From: Bacteroidaceae bacterium
GTDB lineage: Bacteria; Bacteroidota; Bacteroidia; Bacteroidales; Bacteroidaceae
DNA: 64,000 nt
NCBI GenBank assembly: GCA_017556045.1
Contig: JAFZFF010000080.1
Span: forward strand, 1-64,000
Direction: 5' to 3'
A program made the translations under genes and the position numbers. Numbering within the stretch: position 1 is the stretch's first letter; each line of letters opens with the position of its first letter. Positions 8,118-17,317 of this stretch are shown one piece after another. Under the pieces are notes generated by a model. The model saw only the letters and a list, made by a program, of their open reading frames with translations. It did no database searches and was not told the DNA's origin.

Positions 8118-9449
8118 ATGATGACGCTTGCTCTGATTGCAATATTTGTAGGTGGTTACGTATGTGTGGCTCTCGAGCATAGGCTGAAGGTTGACAAGTC
8201 GGCCATCGCACTCCTCATGTTTGGTGCTATATGGACCGTGTATGCTTGCTGCAGCCCAGTAGGGCTGTCGGAACTGGTGGAGCATCTGGGTGCTACGTGT
8301 GAGACGCTGGTGTTTCTCATTGGCGCCATGACGATAGTTGAGATTATTGACTCGTACGGCGGCTTTGCTTTCATCACGGAGCGCATCACTACGCGCAGCA
8401 AATGGCGCTTGCTGTGGGTACTGGCGGTGATCACGTTTCTCCTATCAGCCATCTTGGACAACATGACTACCACAATCATTCTCATCATGATGCTGCGCCG
8501 TATCGTGCCCGACTCTCACGACAGGTTGCTCTATGCCTCGGTCATTGTGATAGCAGCCAACAGCGGTGGTGCGTGGTCACCCATAGGGGATGTGTCTACT
8601 ATCATGCTATGGATGCGTGGCAATGTCACGGCAGCAAGACTTGTGTTGTTTCTCTTCGTCCCTTGTGTCGTATCACTCTTGGTACCTGCGTGGCATCTCT
8701 CTCGTCAGTTTGATAGGCATGAGAGGCTTGACTCCTTAGCGACAGTGACTCAGCGCCCTGGTGGGGTGAGAAGACGATTTAGTCTACTGGTACTCGTGTT
8801 GGGTGTGTCGGGACTGCTCTTCGTGCCGGTGTTCAAGTCGTTCACGGGGCTCCCTCCCTATGTAGGTGTCATGATATCGCTGGGTGTGCTATGGGTATTG
8901 ACGGAGGTCTTCTGTCACCGCGAACATGCGTTGCCCGAGGATAGTAAACATCGTGTATCAAAGCTTGTCAAGCGCATAGACATCCCTGTGGTACTGTTCC
9001 TCTTGGGTATACTGATGTCGGTGGCAGGACTGCAGAGTGCGGGTATCCTCTCTAATGTAGCCTATCTGCTCGATACTTATGTGCATGAGGTGTTTGTCAT
9101 CTCTGGTATCGTAGGACTATTCTCCTCGGTCATCGATAATGTCTCGCTGGTGGCAGCATGTATAGGTATGTACCCAGTGTCAGACTTAGCTACCACAGTC
9201 TCTGTAAACGTTGACCCTGTATATGCCCAAGCCTTCGTGCAAGATGGTATCTTTTGGCTACTGCTTGCCTACTGTGCTGGTGTGGGAGGTAGTATGCTCA
9301 TCATAGGCTCTGCTGCAGGCGTGGTTGCCATGGGACTGGAACGGATAGAATTCTCGTGGTATCTCAAGCATATCAGTCCCGCTATGCTCATGGGCTACTT
9401 GGCGGGCATGCTGGTAATCTTCTTAGAGTGGTGGCTCTTCCTCTCGTGA
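8118..9449 (+). CDS. nhaD: NhaD-type Na+/H+ antiporter
   Basis: A polytopic 443-residue inner-membrane protein with about 12 hydrophobic segments. TFLLSAILDNMTTTII and ANSGGAWSPIGDVSTIMLW match the conserved ion-binding regions of NhaD/ArsB-type antiporters, and a second SSVIDNVSLVAA block appears in the second half, as expected for the inverted structural repeat. It would expel sodium in exchange for protons. Two ATG codons at 8118 and 8121 are possible starts. It converges on the type IX plug gene with only 8 bases between stops and no evident terminator. Confidence 0.9.
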   Translation: MMTLALIAIFVGGYVCVALEHRLKVDKSAIALLMFGAIWTVYACCSPVGLSELVEHLGATCETLVFLIGAMTIVEIIDSYGGFAFITERITTRSKWRLLWVLAVITFLLSAILDNMTTTIILIMMLRRIVPDSHDRLLYASVIVIAANSGGAWSPIGDVSTIMLWMRGNVTAARLVLFLFVPCVVSLLVPAWHLSRQFDRHERLDSLATVTQRPGGVRRRFSLLVLVLGVSGLLFVPVFKSFTGLPPYVGVMISLGVLWVLTEVFCHREHALPEDSKHRVSKLVKRIDIPVVLFLLGILMSVAGLQSAGILSNVAYLLDTYVHEVFVISGIVGLFSSVIDNVSLVAACIGMYPVSDLATTVSVNVDPVYAQAFVQDGIFWLLLAYCAGVGGSMLIIGSAAGVVAMGLERIEFSWYLKHISPAMLMGYLAGMLVIFLEWWLFLS

Positions 9450-9457
9450 GCGACTCA

Positions 9458-10705
9458 TCACTCTTGTGAGAACCTCACCTGCTGAGTTCCTACCAAGCGG
9501 TCATATCGTCCACCGAAGGGACGGTGGTAGATGTATATCTGATACTCATTCTCAGCTTCATAGAAATTACCCTCGGCTGGGGCAGTCTGTCCCGTAGTGC
9601 TGCCATCGGGCACCCATAGATACATAAAATCATAGGCTCCCTGCTTGAGCATCACAGTAGCCTCATAGGCCTGCTCTTGCTCATTGTATACGGCCTCATA
9701 GGTAGGGGTAAAGTCATTGTAGGTAAACTCGCCCGTGAGGTAGAAGCGTCCACCCTTGCGGTGTGGCATATCGAGGCGAAAGTGTGCAAAAAGATAGTCG
9801 GCCTCGATGTCTGTATCTTCGGCCAAATTGTAGCGGATGAGGTAGCGTCCGTCGTGGTCCTGATCGAAGCTATAGTTGCGGCGAGGCTTGTCGGCGTAGA
9901 GCGTAGCATGGAAATAGGGGGCGAAAAACTCTATCTTGTCCACTCCCTGCGTAGCGTAGTGCATATTGATGATTTCGAAGCGGCGATAGTCGTTGCCCGC
10001 GGGGAAGATGAGGTTCGTATTGTGCACATACTCCAAGCGGCCGGGAGTGGCGTAGGTGGGCTTCACGAGCGCTACGCTATTGTCTGTACGATTGTTCTGA
10101 TACACATAAGGCTTGATCTCCGTCATAGGATCTACCACGTTGTAGCCATTGTAGTTGACCACAAACGATACCTGCTGATGACTCAGGTTGGTGTCTATGT
10201 CCGTATTGCTTGTAACCGAGGCATTCAGAGCCACCAACGGCTCTACGATGCGGAAGCAAGCCACCGCCACCGGCCCCTCAAAGTCTACATCCTCCTCGTC
10301 AAGATAAAACTCCACGCGATAGTTGCCCGACACCTTAAACTGTATCTCCTCATTGGGCAAGCTGAGTCGGTAGTGAGTATACAACATCGTCGTATTGAGT
10401 GAGTTTTCATATTCCTCGATGGGCTGATTATTGAACCCCTCCATATAGTCTACCTCGAAGAGATCCGAGGGAGTCCAGTCGGCGTTGCAGTGCACGATCT
10501 TATATATAAATCGGTGATAGTCGTGTGAGAAGTGATCAAACGAGATGTCTACCCACTCCTCCGTACCGAGCGTGAAGACATCATCGTGCAGCCAGTCCTC
10601 ATTCACTGTCGTCTGCAAGGTATGTATCATCGGGTGATACACCTTATTGGTCTGAGCATGCGCCACCCCACAGATGAGTAACAATATGTATAATAGTCGT
10701 TTCAT
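9458..10705 (-). CDS. Type IX secretion plug-like protein (DUF5103)
   Basis: A 415-residue secreted protein with signal peptide MKRLLYILLLICGVAHAQ. The first domain (WVDISFDHFSHDYHRFIYK, HCNADW, DYMEGFNNQPI) and the later NYSFDQDHDGRY and GEFTYNDFTP blocks are those of DUF5103. That family includes the plug protein which closes the SprA translocon of the type IX secretion system in Flavobacterium, but close relatives also occur in Bacteroidales lacking a full system. No other type IX component is in this window, though the GH5 enzyme at 21.5-26.7 kb ends in a tail resembling type IX sorting domains. Confidence 0.82.
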   Translation of the reverse strand: MKRLLYILLLICGVAHAQTNKVYHPMIHTLQTTVNEDWLHDDVFTLGTEEWVDISFDHFSHDYHRFIYKIVHCNADWTPSDLFEVDYMEGFNNQPIEEYENSLNTTMLYTHYRLSLPNEEIQFKVSGNYRVEFYLDEEDVDFEGPVAVACFRIVEPLVALNASVTSNTDIDTNLSHQQVSFVVNYNGYNVVDPMTEIKPYVYQNNRTDNSVALVKPTYATPGRLEYVHNTNLIFPAGNDYRRFEIINMHYATQGVDKIEFFAPYFHATLYADKPRRNYSFDQDHDGRYLIRYNLAEDTDIEADYLFAHFRLDMPHRKGGRFYLTGEFTYNDFTPTYEAVYNEQEQAYEATVMLKQGAYDFMYLWVPDGSTTGQTAPAEGNFYEAENEYQIYIYHRPFGGRYDRLVGTQQVRFSQE

Positions 10706-10733
10706 CTTATCGCCTTCGTTGCTATTTGCATTG

Positions 10734-10741
10734 CAAAGGTA
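10734..10741 (-). promoter_or_regulatory. -7 element of the DUF5103 gene
   Basis: Minus-strand TACCTTTG lies 28 bases upstream of the start codon; no clear -33 partner. Confidence 0.5.
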
Positions 10742-10802
10742 ATATAAAACGTAGGAAATACGCTATGGTTCGTACAGGAAATTTTATTTTCGGTTTGTGG
10801 AC

Positions 10803-10833
10803 TTTGTCGTATCGGATATTCTGTGTATTTTCG
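10803..10833 (+). promoter_or_regulatory. Promoter of the DUF1460 gene
   Basis: TTTG at 10803-10806, exactly 19 bases, then TATTTTCG at 10826-10833, fitting the Bacteroidetes pattern. It lies 19 bases ahead of the ATG at 10852 and so rules out the longer frame beginning at 10726. Confidence 0.65.
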
Positions 10834-10851
10834 CAGAGTGATAATTGGCCT

Positions 10852-11604
10852 ATGAAACTACTATTGTTGATATTATGCTTATTGGGTGAGACGGCAGTAG
10901 ATGTGCTTGCCGTAGCTAAGGCATTCCTCGGGGTGCCCTACGTGGCTGGCACTCTGGAGCAGAAGGGCGAGGAGCAACTGGTGATTAATGAGAAGGAGCT
11001 CGACTGCACTACTTTCGTAGAACTCAGCGTGGCGCGATGGCTCGCCGCACAGAGCGACAGTACAAGCTTCGAGCATGAGGTACAACATCTGCGCTACCGA
11101 GGAGGCGAGGTGAATGGTTATCTATCTCGCCTGCATTACTTTACGGATTGGGTAGCGGAGAATGAGAAGCGGGGTGTATGGCGCGAGCTGGAGCCTGCAG
11201 AAGGCGGACATGTGTGGCGATGTGATACGCTCAATCTCTCCTTCATGAGCGAGCATCCGCAGAGCTATTCATATCTGAAGGAGAATGCGTGGGCCGTGGA
11301 CTCTATACGGAGTATCGAGGCGCAGTATGCTGATCGTGCCGCATATTATATAGGTAAGGAATACCTCAATCTGCCGCCCGAGAGATTGCCCATACGGGAT
11401 GGAGACATCTTGGCCTTGGTGACTACTATAAAGGGACTCGATGTGACGCACCTCGGATTTGCTGTGTGGCAAGGCGAGAAGCTACACCTCATGCATGCTT
11501 CGATGACGCATAAGAGGGTTGTCATCGATGAGCGTACGCTGTATGATTATCTGCAGACTCGGACTTCGTGCCCAGGAGTGAGAGTGGTGAGGCTTTTGCC
11601 ATGA
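10852..11604 (+). CDS. DUF1460 amidase-like (NlpC/P60 fold) protein
   Basis: A 250-residue protein of the DUF1460 family (N-acetylmuramoyl-L-alanine amidase-like), Cys-dependent hydrolases with an NlpC/P60-like fold thought to act on cell-wall peptides. The start at 10852 is chosen from the promoter and from the short hydrophobic leader MKLLLLILCLLG. FLGVPYVAGTLE is the family's opening motif; ELDCTTFVE carries the presumed catalytic cysteine, and GDILALVTT...DVTHLGFAVW the histidine region. Periplasmic location is likely, although the leader is short. Confidence 0.85.
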   Translation: MKLLLLILCLLGETAVDVLAVAKAFLGVPYVAGTLEQKGEEQLVINEKELDCTTFVELSVARWLAAQSDSTSFEHEVQHLRYRGGEVNGYLSRLHYFTDWVAENEKRGVWRELEPAEGGHVWRCDTLNLSFMSEHPQSYSYLKENAWAVDSIRSIEAQYADRAAYYIGKEYLNLPPERLPIRDGDILALVTTIKGLDVTHLGFAVWQGEKLHLMHASMTHKRVVIDERTLYDYLQTRTSCPGVRVVRLLP

Positions 11605-11641
11605 TTAGCTGCCCGTAGGGGAGAAAATCGGAAGGAATGCT

Positions 11642-11671
11642 TTTGCGAAACGGAAACTTTGCTTATTTTTG
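11642..11671 (+). promoter_or_regulatory. Promoter of the RNA methyltransferase gene
   Basis: TTTG at 11642-11645, an 18-base spacer and TATTTTTG at 11664-11671. It overlaps the first possible ATG of the longer frame (11669), so translation should begin at 11690. Confidence 0.65.
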
Positions 11672-11689
11672 CGAAGAAATACGAATGAT

Positions 11690-13087
11690 ATGAATCTACC
11701 AGTTCCTTTCGAACAATCGATGCGCCAGCTCCTTGGCGATGGCTACGAGGCTTTTCGCGATGCCCTGCTGGGTGAGCCTGCGGTGAGCATACGTCTCAAC
11801 CCGAGTAAGTGGAGTGGCAAGCCCGAGTACGAGGCTGTGCCTTGGGCTACCGATGGATATTACCTGCCCGAGCGCCCTCAGTTTACCTTTGATCCCCTAC
11901 TGCATGGAGGTGGATACTATGTACAGGAGGCTTCGTCGATGTTTGTAGAGCAGGCTGTAAGGCAGCATTTGGGTGAGGCTCGTGTGGCGCTCGACCTATG
12001 TGCCGCTCCTGGTGGCAAGAGCACATTGCTGCGTTCACTGCTCCCCGATGATTGTGTGCTGGTGTCAAACGAGCCTATGCGCCCTCGTGCCCAGGTCTTG
12101 GCGGAGAATATAGCCAAGTGGGGCCATCCGCGTAGCATCGTTACCTCAAACTTCCCTGCAGACTTTACTCCATTGGGGCCTCTCTTTGACCTTATCCTGG
12201 TAGATGCTCCATGTAGCGGCGAGGGTATGTTTCGCAAAGATGAGGTAGCGGTGAGCGAGTGGAGTCCCGAGAATGTGAAGGTCTGTTGGCAGCGCCAACG
12301 CGATATACTCACAGACATCTGGCCTACGTTGCGTGAGGGAGGACTGCTTATCTATAGCACGTGTACCTTCAACACCGATGAAGATGAGGAGAATGTGCGT
12401 TGGATGATGAGCGAACTTGGTGCCGAGCTACTACCCATAGCCACTGATGAAGCGTGGGGTATCACGCAGAGCCTTGTGTCCGATGTGGCGCATGCCTATC
12501 GCTTCTTGCCAGGACGTACTCGAGGCGAGGGCTTCTTCTTGGCAGCATTGCGCAAGAGGGGCGATATGTCCGTAGCGGCAGCATCTGATGCGAAAGCCAA
12601 AAAGAGCAAGAAGAGCAAAGATAAGCGCCCTGCTGCCGTGGTACCTGCCGAGTGCAAGCAATGGCTTGCCGATGGAGGCAGCTATATATATAAGGTGGTA
12701 GAGACTGAGGTAGTGGCAACCCCTACCGATATGGAGTCGCTACAGATGGCCCTCGGCGAATGTCTTTATTTACTAAAGTCAGGCATCACGCTAGCCGAAC
12801 TGAAGGGGCGCGACGCTATCCCCTCGCACGAATTAGCTATGAGCACCGCTCTGAACAAGGAGGCGTTCCCCACGTACGAACTAACCTACGATGAGGCGCT
12901 AAAGTACCTGCATAAAGAAGCTATCACACTTGCGGGAAATACGCCACGCAGGTTCCTTATTGTGACCTACAGAGGCATGCCACTGGGCTTTGTCAAGAAC
13001 CTCGGTAATCGTGCCAACAATCTCTACCCCAACGAATGGCGTATCCGTAGCGGACACTTCCCCGAGAATGAGGTAAAGGTTATTTGA
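11690..13087 (+). CDS. RNA m5C methyltransferase (RsmF/NOL1-NOP2-sun family)
   Basis: A 465-residue SAM-dependent RNA cytosine-C5 methyltransferase. ALDLCAAPGGKST (about 101-113) binds SAM; DAPCSGEGMFRKD (about 172) holds the release cysteine; YSTCTFNTDEDEENV (about 222) holds the catalytic cysteine. The C-terminal half (330-465) matches the RsmF-type RNA-binding extension (ELTYDEALKYL, GMPLGFVKNLGNRANNLYP). A lysine-rich linker (AKKSKKSKDKR) joins them. It probably methylates 16S rRNA; the exact base cannot be read from the sequence. The GH29 gene follows by 33 bases. Confidence 0.92.
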   Translation: MNLPVPFEQSMRQLLGDGYEAFRDALLGEPAVSIRLNPSKWSGKPEYEAVPWATDGYYLPERPQFTFDPLLHGGGYYVQEASSMFVEQAVRQHLGEARVALDLCAAPGGKSTLLRSLLPDDCVLVSNEPMRPRAQVLAENIAKWGHPRSIVTSNFPADFTPLGPLFDLILVDAPCSGEGMFRKDEVAVSEWSPENVKVCWQRQRDILTDIWPTLREGGLLIYSTCTFNTDEDEENVRWMMSELGAELLPIATDEAWGITQSLVSDVAHAYRFLPGRTRGEGFFLAALRKRGDMSVAAASDAKAKKSKKSKDKRPAAVVPAECKQWLADGGSYIYKVVETEVVATPTDMESLQMALGECLYLLKSGITLAELKGRDAIPSHELAMSTALNKEAFPTYELTYDEALKYLHKEAITLAGNTPRRFLIVTYRGMPLGFVKNLGNRANNLYPNEWRIRSGHFPENEVKVI

Positions 13088-13120
13088 TGAATATAGACAC
13101 AACTTAAAACAGATACTGCG

Positions 13121-14713
13121 ATGAAAACATTACGATGGAAAAAGATGCTGTGTGGCATCGCTACAGTGGCTACCATGGGAGCCTGTGTGCCAAAGAATGT
13201 ACCAATAGAGACTGGAGCATTTACCCCCGACTGGGAGAGTCTGAATGCTTGGGAGTGTCCCGAATGGTTCAAGGACGCTAAGTTTGGCATCTGGGCACAT
13301 TGGGGACCTCAGTGTCAGCCTATGGGAGGAGACTGGTATGCCCGACATATGTACTACGATGGACATTGGCAAAACCAATGGCACAAAGACCACTTTGGCG
13401 ACCCTGCAGAGTATGGCTTCAAGGAGGTGATACGTGACTGGAAAGCTGAGCGCTGGCAACCCGACTCATTGGTGGCGCTGTACAAGAGCGTGGGAGCGCG
13501 ATATTTCTTTACACTGGGTCAGCATCACGATAACTTTGACCTTTGGGATAGCCCCTATCAGGAATGGAACTCGGTAAACTTGGGCCCCAAGCGCGATATC
13601 GTGAAGGAGTGGTCTGACGCTTGTAAGAAGTACGGATTGCCCATAGGTATCAGTATGCATGGTAGCCACACATGGACATGGATGGAGGGCGCTCAAGCCT
13701 ACGATGGCAACCTCACCAAAGCCGATGGCAAGGGCAAATGGTGGGAAGGATATGATCCCCAGGAGCTCTACGCACAGTGTCACCCCCACAGCACGGGTTG
13801 GGAGAACGAGGGTAACATACATGGTCAGTGGGGTTGGGGCAATGGCGCCTCACTCCCCTCGGAGGAGTTTAAGCAGAAGTTCCAAAACCGTGTGCTGCAA
13901 TGTATCAATGCCTATCGCCCCGATATGCTTTACTTTGATGACACGGTGCTCCCCTTCTACGGATGTGATGACCAAATAGGTCTCAATATCCTTGCTCACT
14001 ACTACAACCGCAGCGCCAAGCAGAATGGTGGTCAGCAGCGTGTAGTGGCAATGGGTAAAATCCTCGAAGACTGGCACAAAGATGCTATGATGTGGGACGT
14101 AGAGCGTGGCGTGCCCGACCGCATACAAGAGGAGTATTGGCAGACCTGTACCTGCATCGGAGGATGGCACTACAACATCAGCGACTACCACCGCGGATGG
14201 TACAAGAGCGCCATGCAGGTGATATCAATGTTGGTAGATATCGTGAGCAAGAACGGCAACTTGCTGCTCAGCGTACCCATGCGTGGCGATGGCAGCATCG
14301 ATGAGAAGGAGATGGCCGTATTGCAAGACATCAAGGCGTGGATGGATATCAATGGCACCTCTATCTATGGCACTCGCCCCTGGAAGACCTTTGGCGAAGG
14401 CCCTACAGCAGATAACGCCAGTCCGCTCCATGCTCAGGGATTCAATGAGAACAACAATTACTCTGCTGCCGACGTGCGCTATGTGCAGCGTGCCGACACG
14501 GTGTTTGCCACCATTATGCGCTGGCCCGAGCAGCGCACCTATACGCTCAAGTCACTCGGTGCTTCATCACCCCACTATAGTGGTGAGGTTCAAGGAGTAG
14601 AACTCTTGGGACATGGCACGCTGACATTTGAGAACACAGCAGAAGGATTGGTGGTAAATCTCCCCGCAGAGAATACCAACGCTATAGCGCCGGTGCTGGC
14701 AGTGACATTTTAA
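13121..14713 (+). CDS. GH29 family alpha-L-fucosidase, probable lipoprotein
   Basis: A 530-residue glycosidase. The N-terminus has a hydrophobic stretch ending in MGAC (Cys22), a slightly atypical lipobox. KFGIWAHWGPQ, LGQHHDNFDLWDS (His about 135) and DMLYFDDTVLP (nucleophile Asp about 273) are GH29 hallmarks, as is SKNGNLLLSVP. It should remove terminal alpha-linked fucose, for example from mucin or milk glycans, in the periplasm or at the cell surface. It probably shares the transcript of the methyltransferase gene, since no promoter is visible between them and a terminator follows it. Confidence 0.93.
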   Translation: MKTLRWKKMLCGIATVATMGACVPKNVPIETGAFTPDWESLNAWECPEWFKDAKFGIWAHWGPQCQPMGGDWYARHMYYDGHWQNQWHKDHFGDPAEYGFKEVIRDWKAERWQPDSLVALYKSVGARYFFTLGQHHDNFDLWDSPYQEWNSVNLGPKRDIVKEWSDACKKYGLPIGISMHGSHTWTWMEGAQAYDGNLTKADGKGKWWEGYDPQELYAQCHPHSTGWENEGNIHGQWGWGNGASLPSEEFKQKFQNRVLQCINAYRPDMLYFDDTVLPFYGCDDQIGLNILAHYYNRSAKQNGGQQRVVAMGKILEDWHKDAMMWDVERGVPDRIQEEYWQTCTCIGGWHYNISDYHRGWYKSAMQVISMLVDIVSKNGNLLLSVPMRGDGSIDEKEMAVLQDIKAWMDINGTSIYGTRPWKTFGEGPTADNASPLHAQGFNENNNYSAADVRYVQRADTVFATIMRWPEQRTYTLKSLGASSPHYSGEVQGVELLGHGTLTFENTAEGLVVNLPAENTNAIAPVLAVTF

Positions 14714-14734
14714 GTACACGAATCAAACAAAAGA

Positions 14735-14768
14735 CAGGTAGCCTTGCGGGGCTACTTGTTTTTTTATT
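14735..14768 (+). terminator. Terminator after the GH29 gene
   Basis: GTAGCC (14738-14743) pairs with GGCTAC (14750-14755), extended by a CAG/TTG pair with wobble, followed by TTGTTTTTTTATT. Confidence 0.8.
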
Positions 14769-14870
14769 ACGAATTGCACTCTGAGAAGAAAGTAGTGCAT
14801 ATAAGTGCATTTTTTTTGTGTAAACAAAGAATAAAATATTCTATATATTTCTTAAATAAAAATAAATCCC

Positions 14871-14878
14871 TACCTTTG
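14871..14878 (+). promoter_or_regulatory. -7 element of the permease operon
   Basis: TACCTTTG at 14871-14878 with TTTC 19 bases upstream at 14848-14851. It would drive the permease and the overlapping acyltransferase genes. Confidence 0.55.
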
Positions 14879-14930
14879 ACCCGAATAAAAATGCACATTT
14901 ACGTCGCCGAAAAGGCAAAAAAGTATAGTT

Positions 14931-16331
14931 ATGTCAGAAAATAATGGAAAATTCAAGCGTTCGATGCGCCCTCTCGATGTGTGGGCATTAGCATTAGGCG
15001 CTATCATCGGATGGGGATGCTTCGTGCTTCCGGGCAATGCATTCCTTCCGAAAGCTGGCCCTGCAGGTACAGCATTGGGTATGCTCATCGGAGCAGCTTT
15101 GATTATGGTGATTGCACTGAGCTACGGCTATCTCATCCGCAAGTTTCCCGTCAGTGGAGGCGAATTTATCTACACCAAAGAGGCCATCGGCAAGCGCAAT
15201 GCCTTCGTCTGCGGATGGGGTATGATATTGGCTTACTGGAGCCTTATCCCGCTCAATGCCACAGCGCTCGCGCTCATCAGCCGCTACCTCTTCCCCGGTA
15301 TCGTGCAGCGCGGCCTGCTATATCAGGTGGCCGGATGGGATGTATATGCCGGTGAGGTAGTGTTGGCCTCGGCCTTCATCATCATCATGGCACTCATCAA
15401 TATTAGAGGTATCAAGCAGGCAGCATGGTTACAGACAGCTATCTCGCTCACCCTCGTAGGATGTATCTGCCTGATTACCTTCTTGGTAATGGGAAAAGCT
15501 GATTGGAGTAATCTAGCGCCTGGATTCCCTGAAGGTGTGAATTGGTGGAGTGGCGTGTTTAGTATCGTAGCTATGGCACCTTGGGCTTATATCGGATTCG
15601 ACTGCATTCCGCAGAGTGCCGAGGAGTACAACTTCAGCCATAAGAAGTCTACCAAGATTATGATTCTTGCCATCTTCATCGCTGCACTGCTCTATATCGC
15701 CATGTGTACCGTGACAGCCACTGGTCTCATGCCCTGGCAGGAGTTGCTCGCGCTGAATCAGAACTGGGAGACAGGCTATGTCGTACGCAACACCTTCGGC
15801 CTCTTCGGCCTTATCTTCCTCGGTGTGGCCATGTTCTGCGCCGTAGTGTCGGGTATGAACGCCTTCTATATCTCTACCTCACGCCTTATGTATGCCATGG
15901 CCGACGAGGGTAGCTTGCCCGCATTCTTCAAGCAGCTCTCTCCCAAGCACGGCACACCGCGCAATGCCATCCTCTTCGTGATGGTTGCCAGCCTGTTTGC
16001 CCCATGGTTTGGCCGCGAGATATTGCTGTGGATTGTCGATATGACCAGCGTAGGTGCAGCTATCGTATTTGCCTACACCACAGGCTCAGCAGCCATCATG
16101 GCTCGCAAGGTGGGCGACACCAAGCAGGTGTGGATCGGCATCATTGGCTGTATCTTCTCGCTCTTCTTCCTCGCCCTGCTCATCATACCTGGTATGCCCG
16201 GATATCTGGCTATCCAGAGCCGCGTGATATTGCTGGTATGGATTGCGGTGGGATTTGCATTTTATTGGATGATACGTAAGAACTATGGAGAAATACAACG
16301 AAAGAGAAAGCTATCTCCTCGATTTAGATAA
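14931..16331 (+). CDS. APC-family amino acid permease
   Basis: A 466-residue inner-membrane transporter with 12 predicted helices. LDVWALALGAIIGWGCFVLPG near the start is the unwound helix 1 substrate site of the APC superfamily; FPVSGGEFIYTKEAIGKR and FIGFD-like WAYIGFDCIPQSAEE segments also match. The substrate is unknown. Its last 47 bases overlap the next gene, so the two are co-translated. That neighbour makes an O-acyltransferase for glycine lipids, and an attractive but unproven idea is that the permease imports the amino acid used for the lipid head group. Confidence 0.88.
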   Translation: MSENNGKFKRSMRPLDVWALALGAIIGWGCFVLPGNAFLPKAGPAGTALGMLIGAALIMVIALSYGYLIRKFPVSGGEFIYTKEAIGKRNAFVCGWGMILAYWSLIPLNATALALISRYLFPGIVQRGLLYQVAGWDVYAGEVVLASAFIIIMALINIRGIKQAAWLQTAISLTLVGCICLITFLVMGKADWSNLAPGFPEGVNWWSGVFSIVAMAPWAYIGFDCIPQSAEEYNFSHKKSTKIMILAIFIAALLYIAMCTVTATGLMPWQELLALNQNWETGYVVRNTFGLFGLIFLGVAMFCAVVSGMNAFYISTSRLMYAMADEGSLPAFFKQLSPKHGTPRNAILFVMVASLFAPWFGREILLWIVDMTSVGAAIVFAYTTGSAAIMARKVGDTKQVWIGIIGCIFSLFFLALLIIPGMPGYLAIQSRVILLVWIAVGFAFYWMIRKNYGEIQRKRKLSPRFR

Positions 16332-17142
16332 GATGTTGGGCCCGAAGCTGCGCAAGAAGTTGCCCCGCTTCGCCATCAATTTCCTCAAGCGCCGCCTTCA
16401 CCTGAAGCAGGTCAATGAGGTCATCATGTCAGTAGAGAACTACAAGGGTGTAAAGTTTTTTGACGAAGCACTCAACTACCTCAATATCACCTATCGCATC
16501 CGTGGCGAAGAGCACTTGGCGACTGGCACTGACAAGAAGTATATCTTCGTGTGTAACCACCCCCTCGGAGGGCCCGAGGCGCTCATCATCGGCTCCATCT
16601 TCCACCGCCTCTATGGCGAGGGATTCCAGGTACCCGTGACCCCTATCATGGCCTATCTGAAGCCCCTGGCAGAGTTTTTTACTCCCGTGAACAACCTCTC
16701 CTCTAAGCAGAGCCGCGACCTTGGCGAGCGCATTGCCAAGATGTTTACCTCAGATCAGCAGGTAGTAGTGTTTCCCGCAGGGCTCTGTGCCCGCAAGATC
16801 AAGGGCAAGGTGACCGAGATGCCTTGGAAGAAGATGTTTGTCACCCAAGCTCGCCGCTACGAGCGCGACGTAGTACCTGTACACATGTCGGGCCACAACT
16901 CACGCTGGTACTTCTTCCTCAGCAAGCTCAGCAAGTTTCTCGGCCTGAAGATCAATATCGGTATGCTCTACCTCGTAGACGAGCTCTTCAAGCAGCGTGG
17001 CAATGAGTTTGTCATCACCTTCGGTGAGCCCATACCCTACACCACCTTCGATAAGTCAAAATCAGACCGCCAGTGGGCTGCAGAGGTACAAGAGCGTGTA
17101 AAGGCTCTCTCTGTAGGCAATGGCTGTGTACCGAATATGTAG
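16285..17142 (+). CDS. glsA: Glycine-lipid O-acyltransferase (GlsA-like)
   Basis: A 285-residue membrane-associated acyltransferase of the 1-acylglycerol-phosphate/hemolysin type. The catalytic block is VCNHPLGGPEALIIG, where the histidine is followed six positions later by Glu instead of the usual Asp; FPAGLCARK is the phosphate-binding block. In Bacteroides thetaiotaomicron glsB and glsA are adjacent and make glycine lipids: GlsB N-acylates glycine and GlsA adds a second fatty acid. Here an OlsB-like gene follows directly, which supports the same role. The gene overlaps the permease by 47 bases. Confidence 0.78.
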   Translation: MEKYNERESYLLDLDKMLGPKLRKKLPRFAINFLKRRLHLKQVNEVIMSVENYKGVKFFDEALNYLNITYRIRGEEHLATGTDKKYIFVCNHPLGGPEALIIGSIFHRLYGEGFQVPVTPIMAYLKPLAEFFTPVNNLSSKQSRDLGERIAKMFTSDQQVVVFPAGLCARKIKGKVTEMPWKKMFVTQARRYERDVVPVHMSGHNSRWYFFLSKLSKFLGLKINIGMLYLVDELFKQRGNEFVITFGEPIPYTTFDKSKSDRQWAAEVQERVKALSVGNGCVPNM

Positions 17143-17143
17143 A

Positions 17144-17310
17144 GACCCCCTCTGCCTTTCAGGCATCTCCCCCTCTATGGGGAGAAAGTTCCGCGAGGCA
17201 AGTATTGTAAGATAGTATGTATATATAATAAATTAAAAGCCACACCCCCGGCAAAAGTTCCGGATGGCTCTCCCCTTAGAGGGGGAGATGCCTGAAAGGC
17301 AGAGGGGGTC
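17144..17310. repeat. 42-base inverted repeat between glsA and glsB
   Basis: The left arm 17144-17185 and the right arm 17269-17310 are reverse complements with a single mismatch (motif CTGCCTTTCAGGCATCTCCC in the left arm). The 83-base centre is A+T-rich and has no gene. The right arm ends 7 bases before the glsB start and would be translated if the longer frame from 17264 were used, so 17318 is preferred. It may form a cruciform or a long RNA hairpin that attenuates glsB. Confidence 0.85.
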
Positions 17311-17317
17311 CTATTCA

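Noticed and set aside
9677..10402. 241-residue plus-strand frame
   Set aside because: It lies wholly antisense to the DUF5103 gene and its sequence (long hydrophobic/His runs) is a shadow of that gene's codon pattern.
17264..17317. Longer N-terminus for GlsB
   Set aside because: These residues are translated from the right arm of the 42-base inverted repeat and do not belong to the family.
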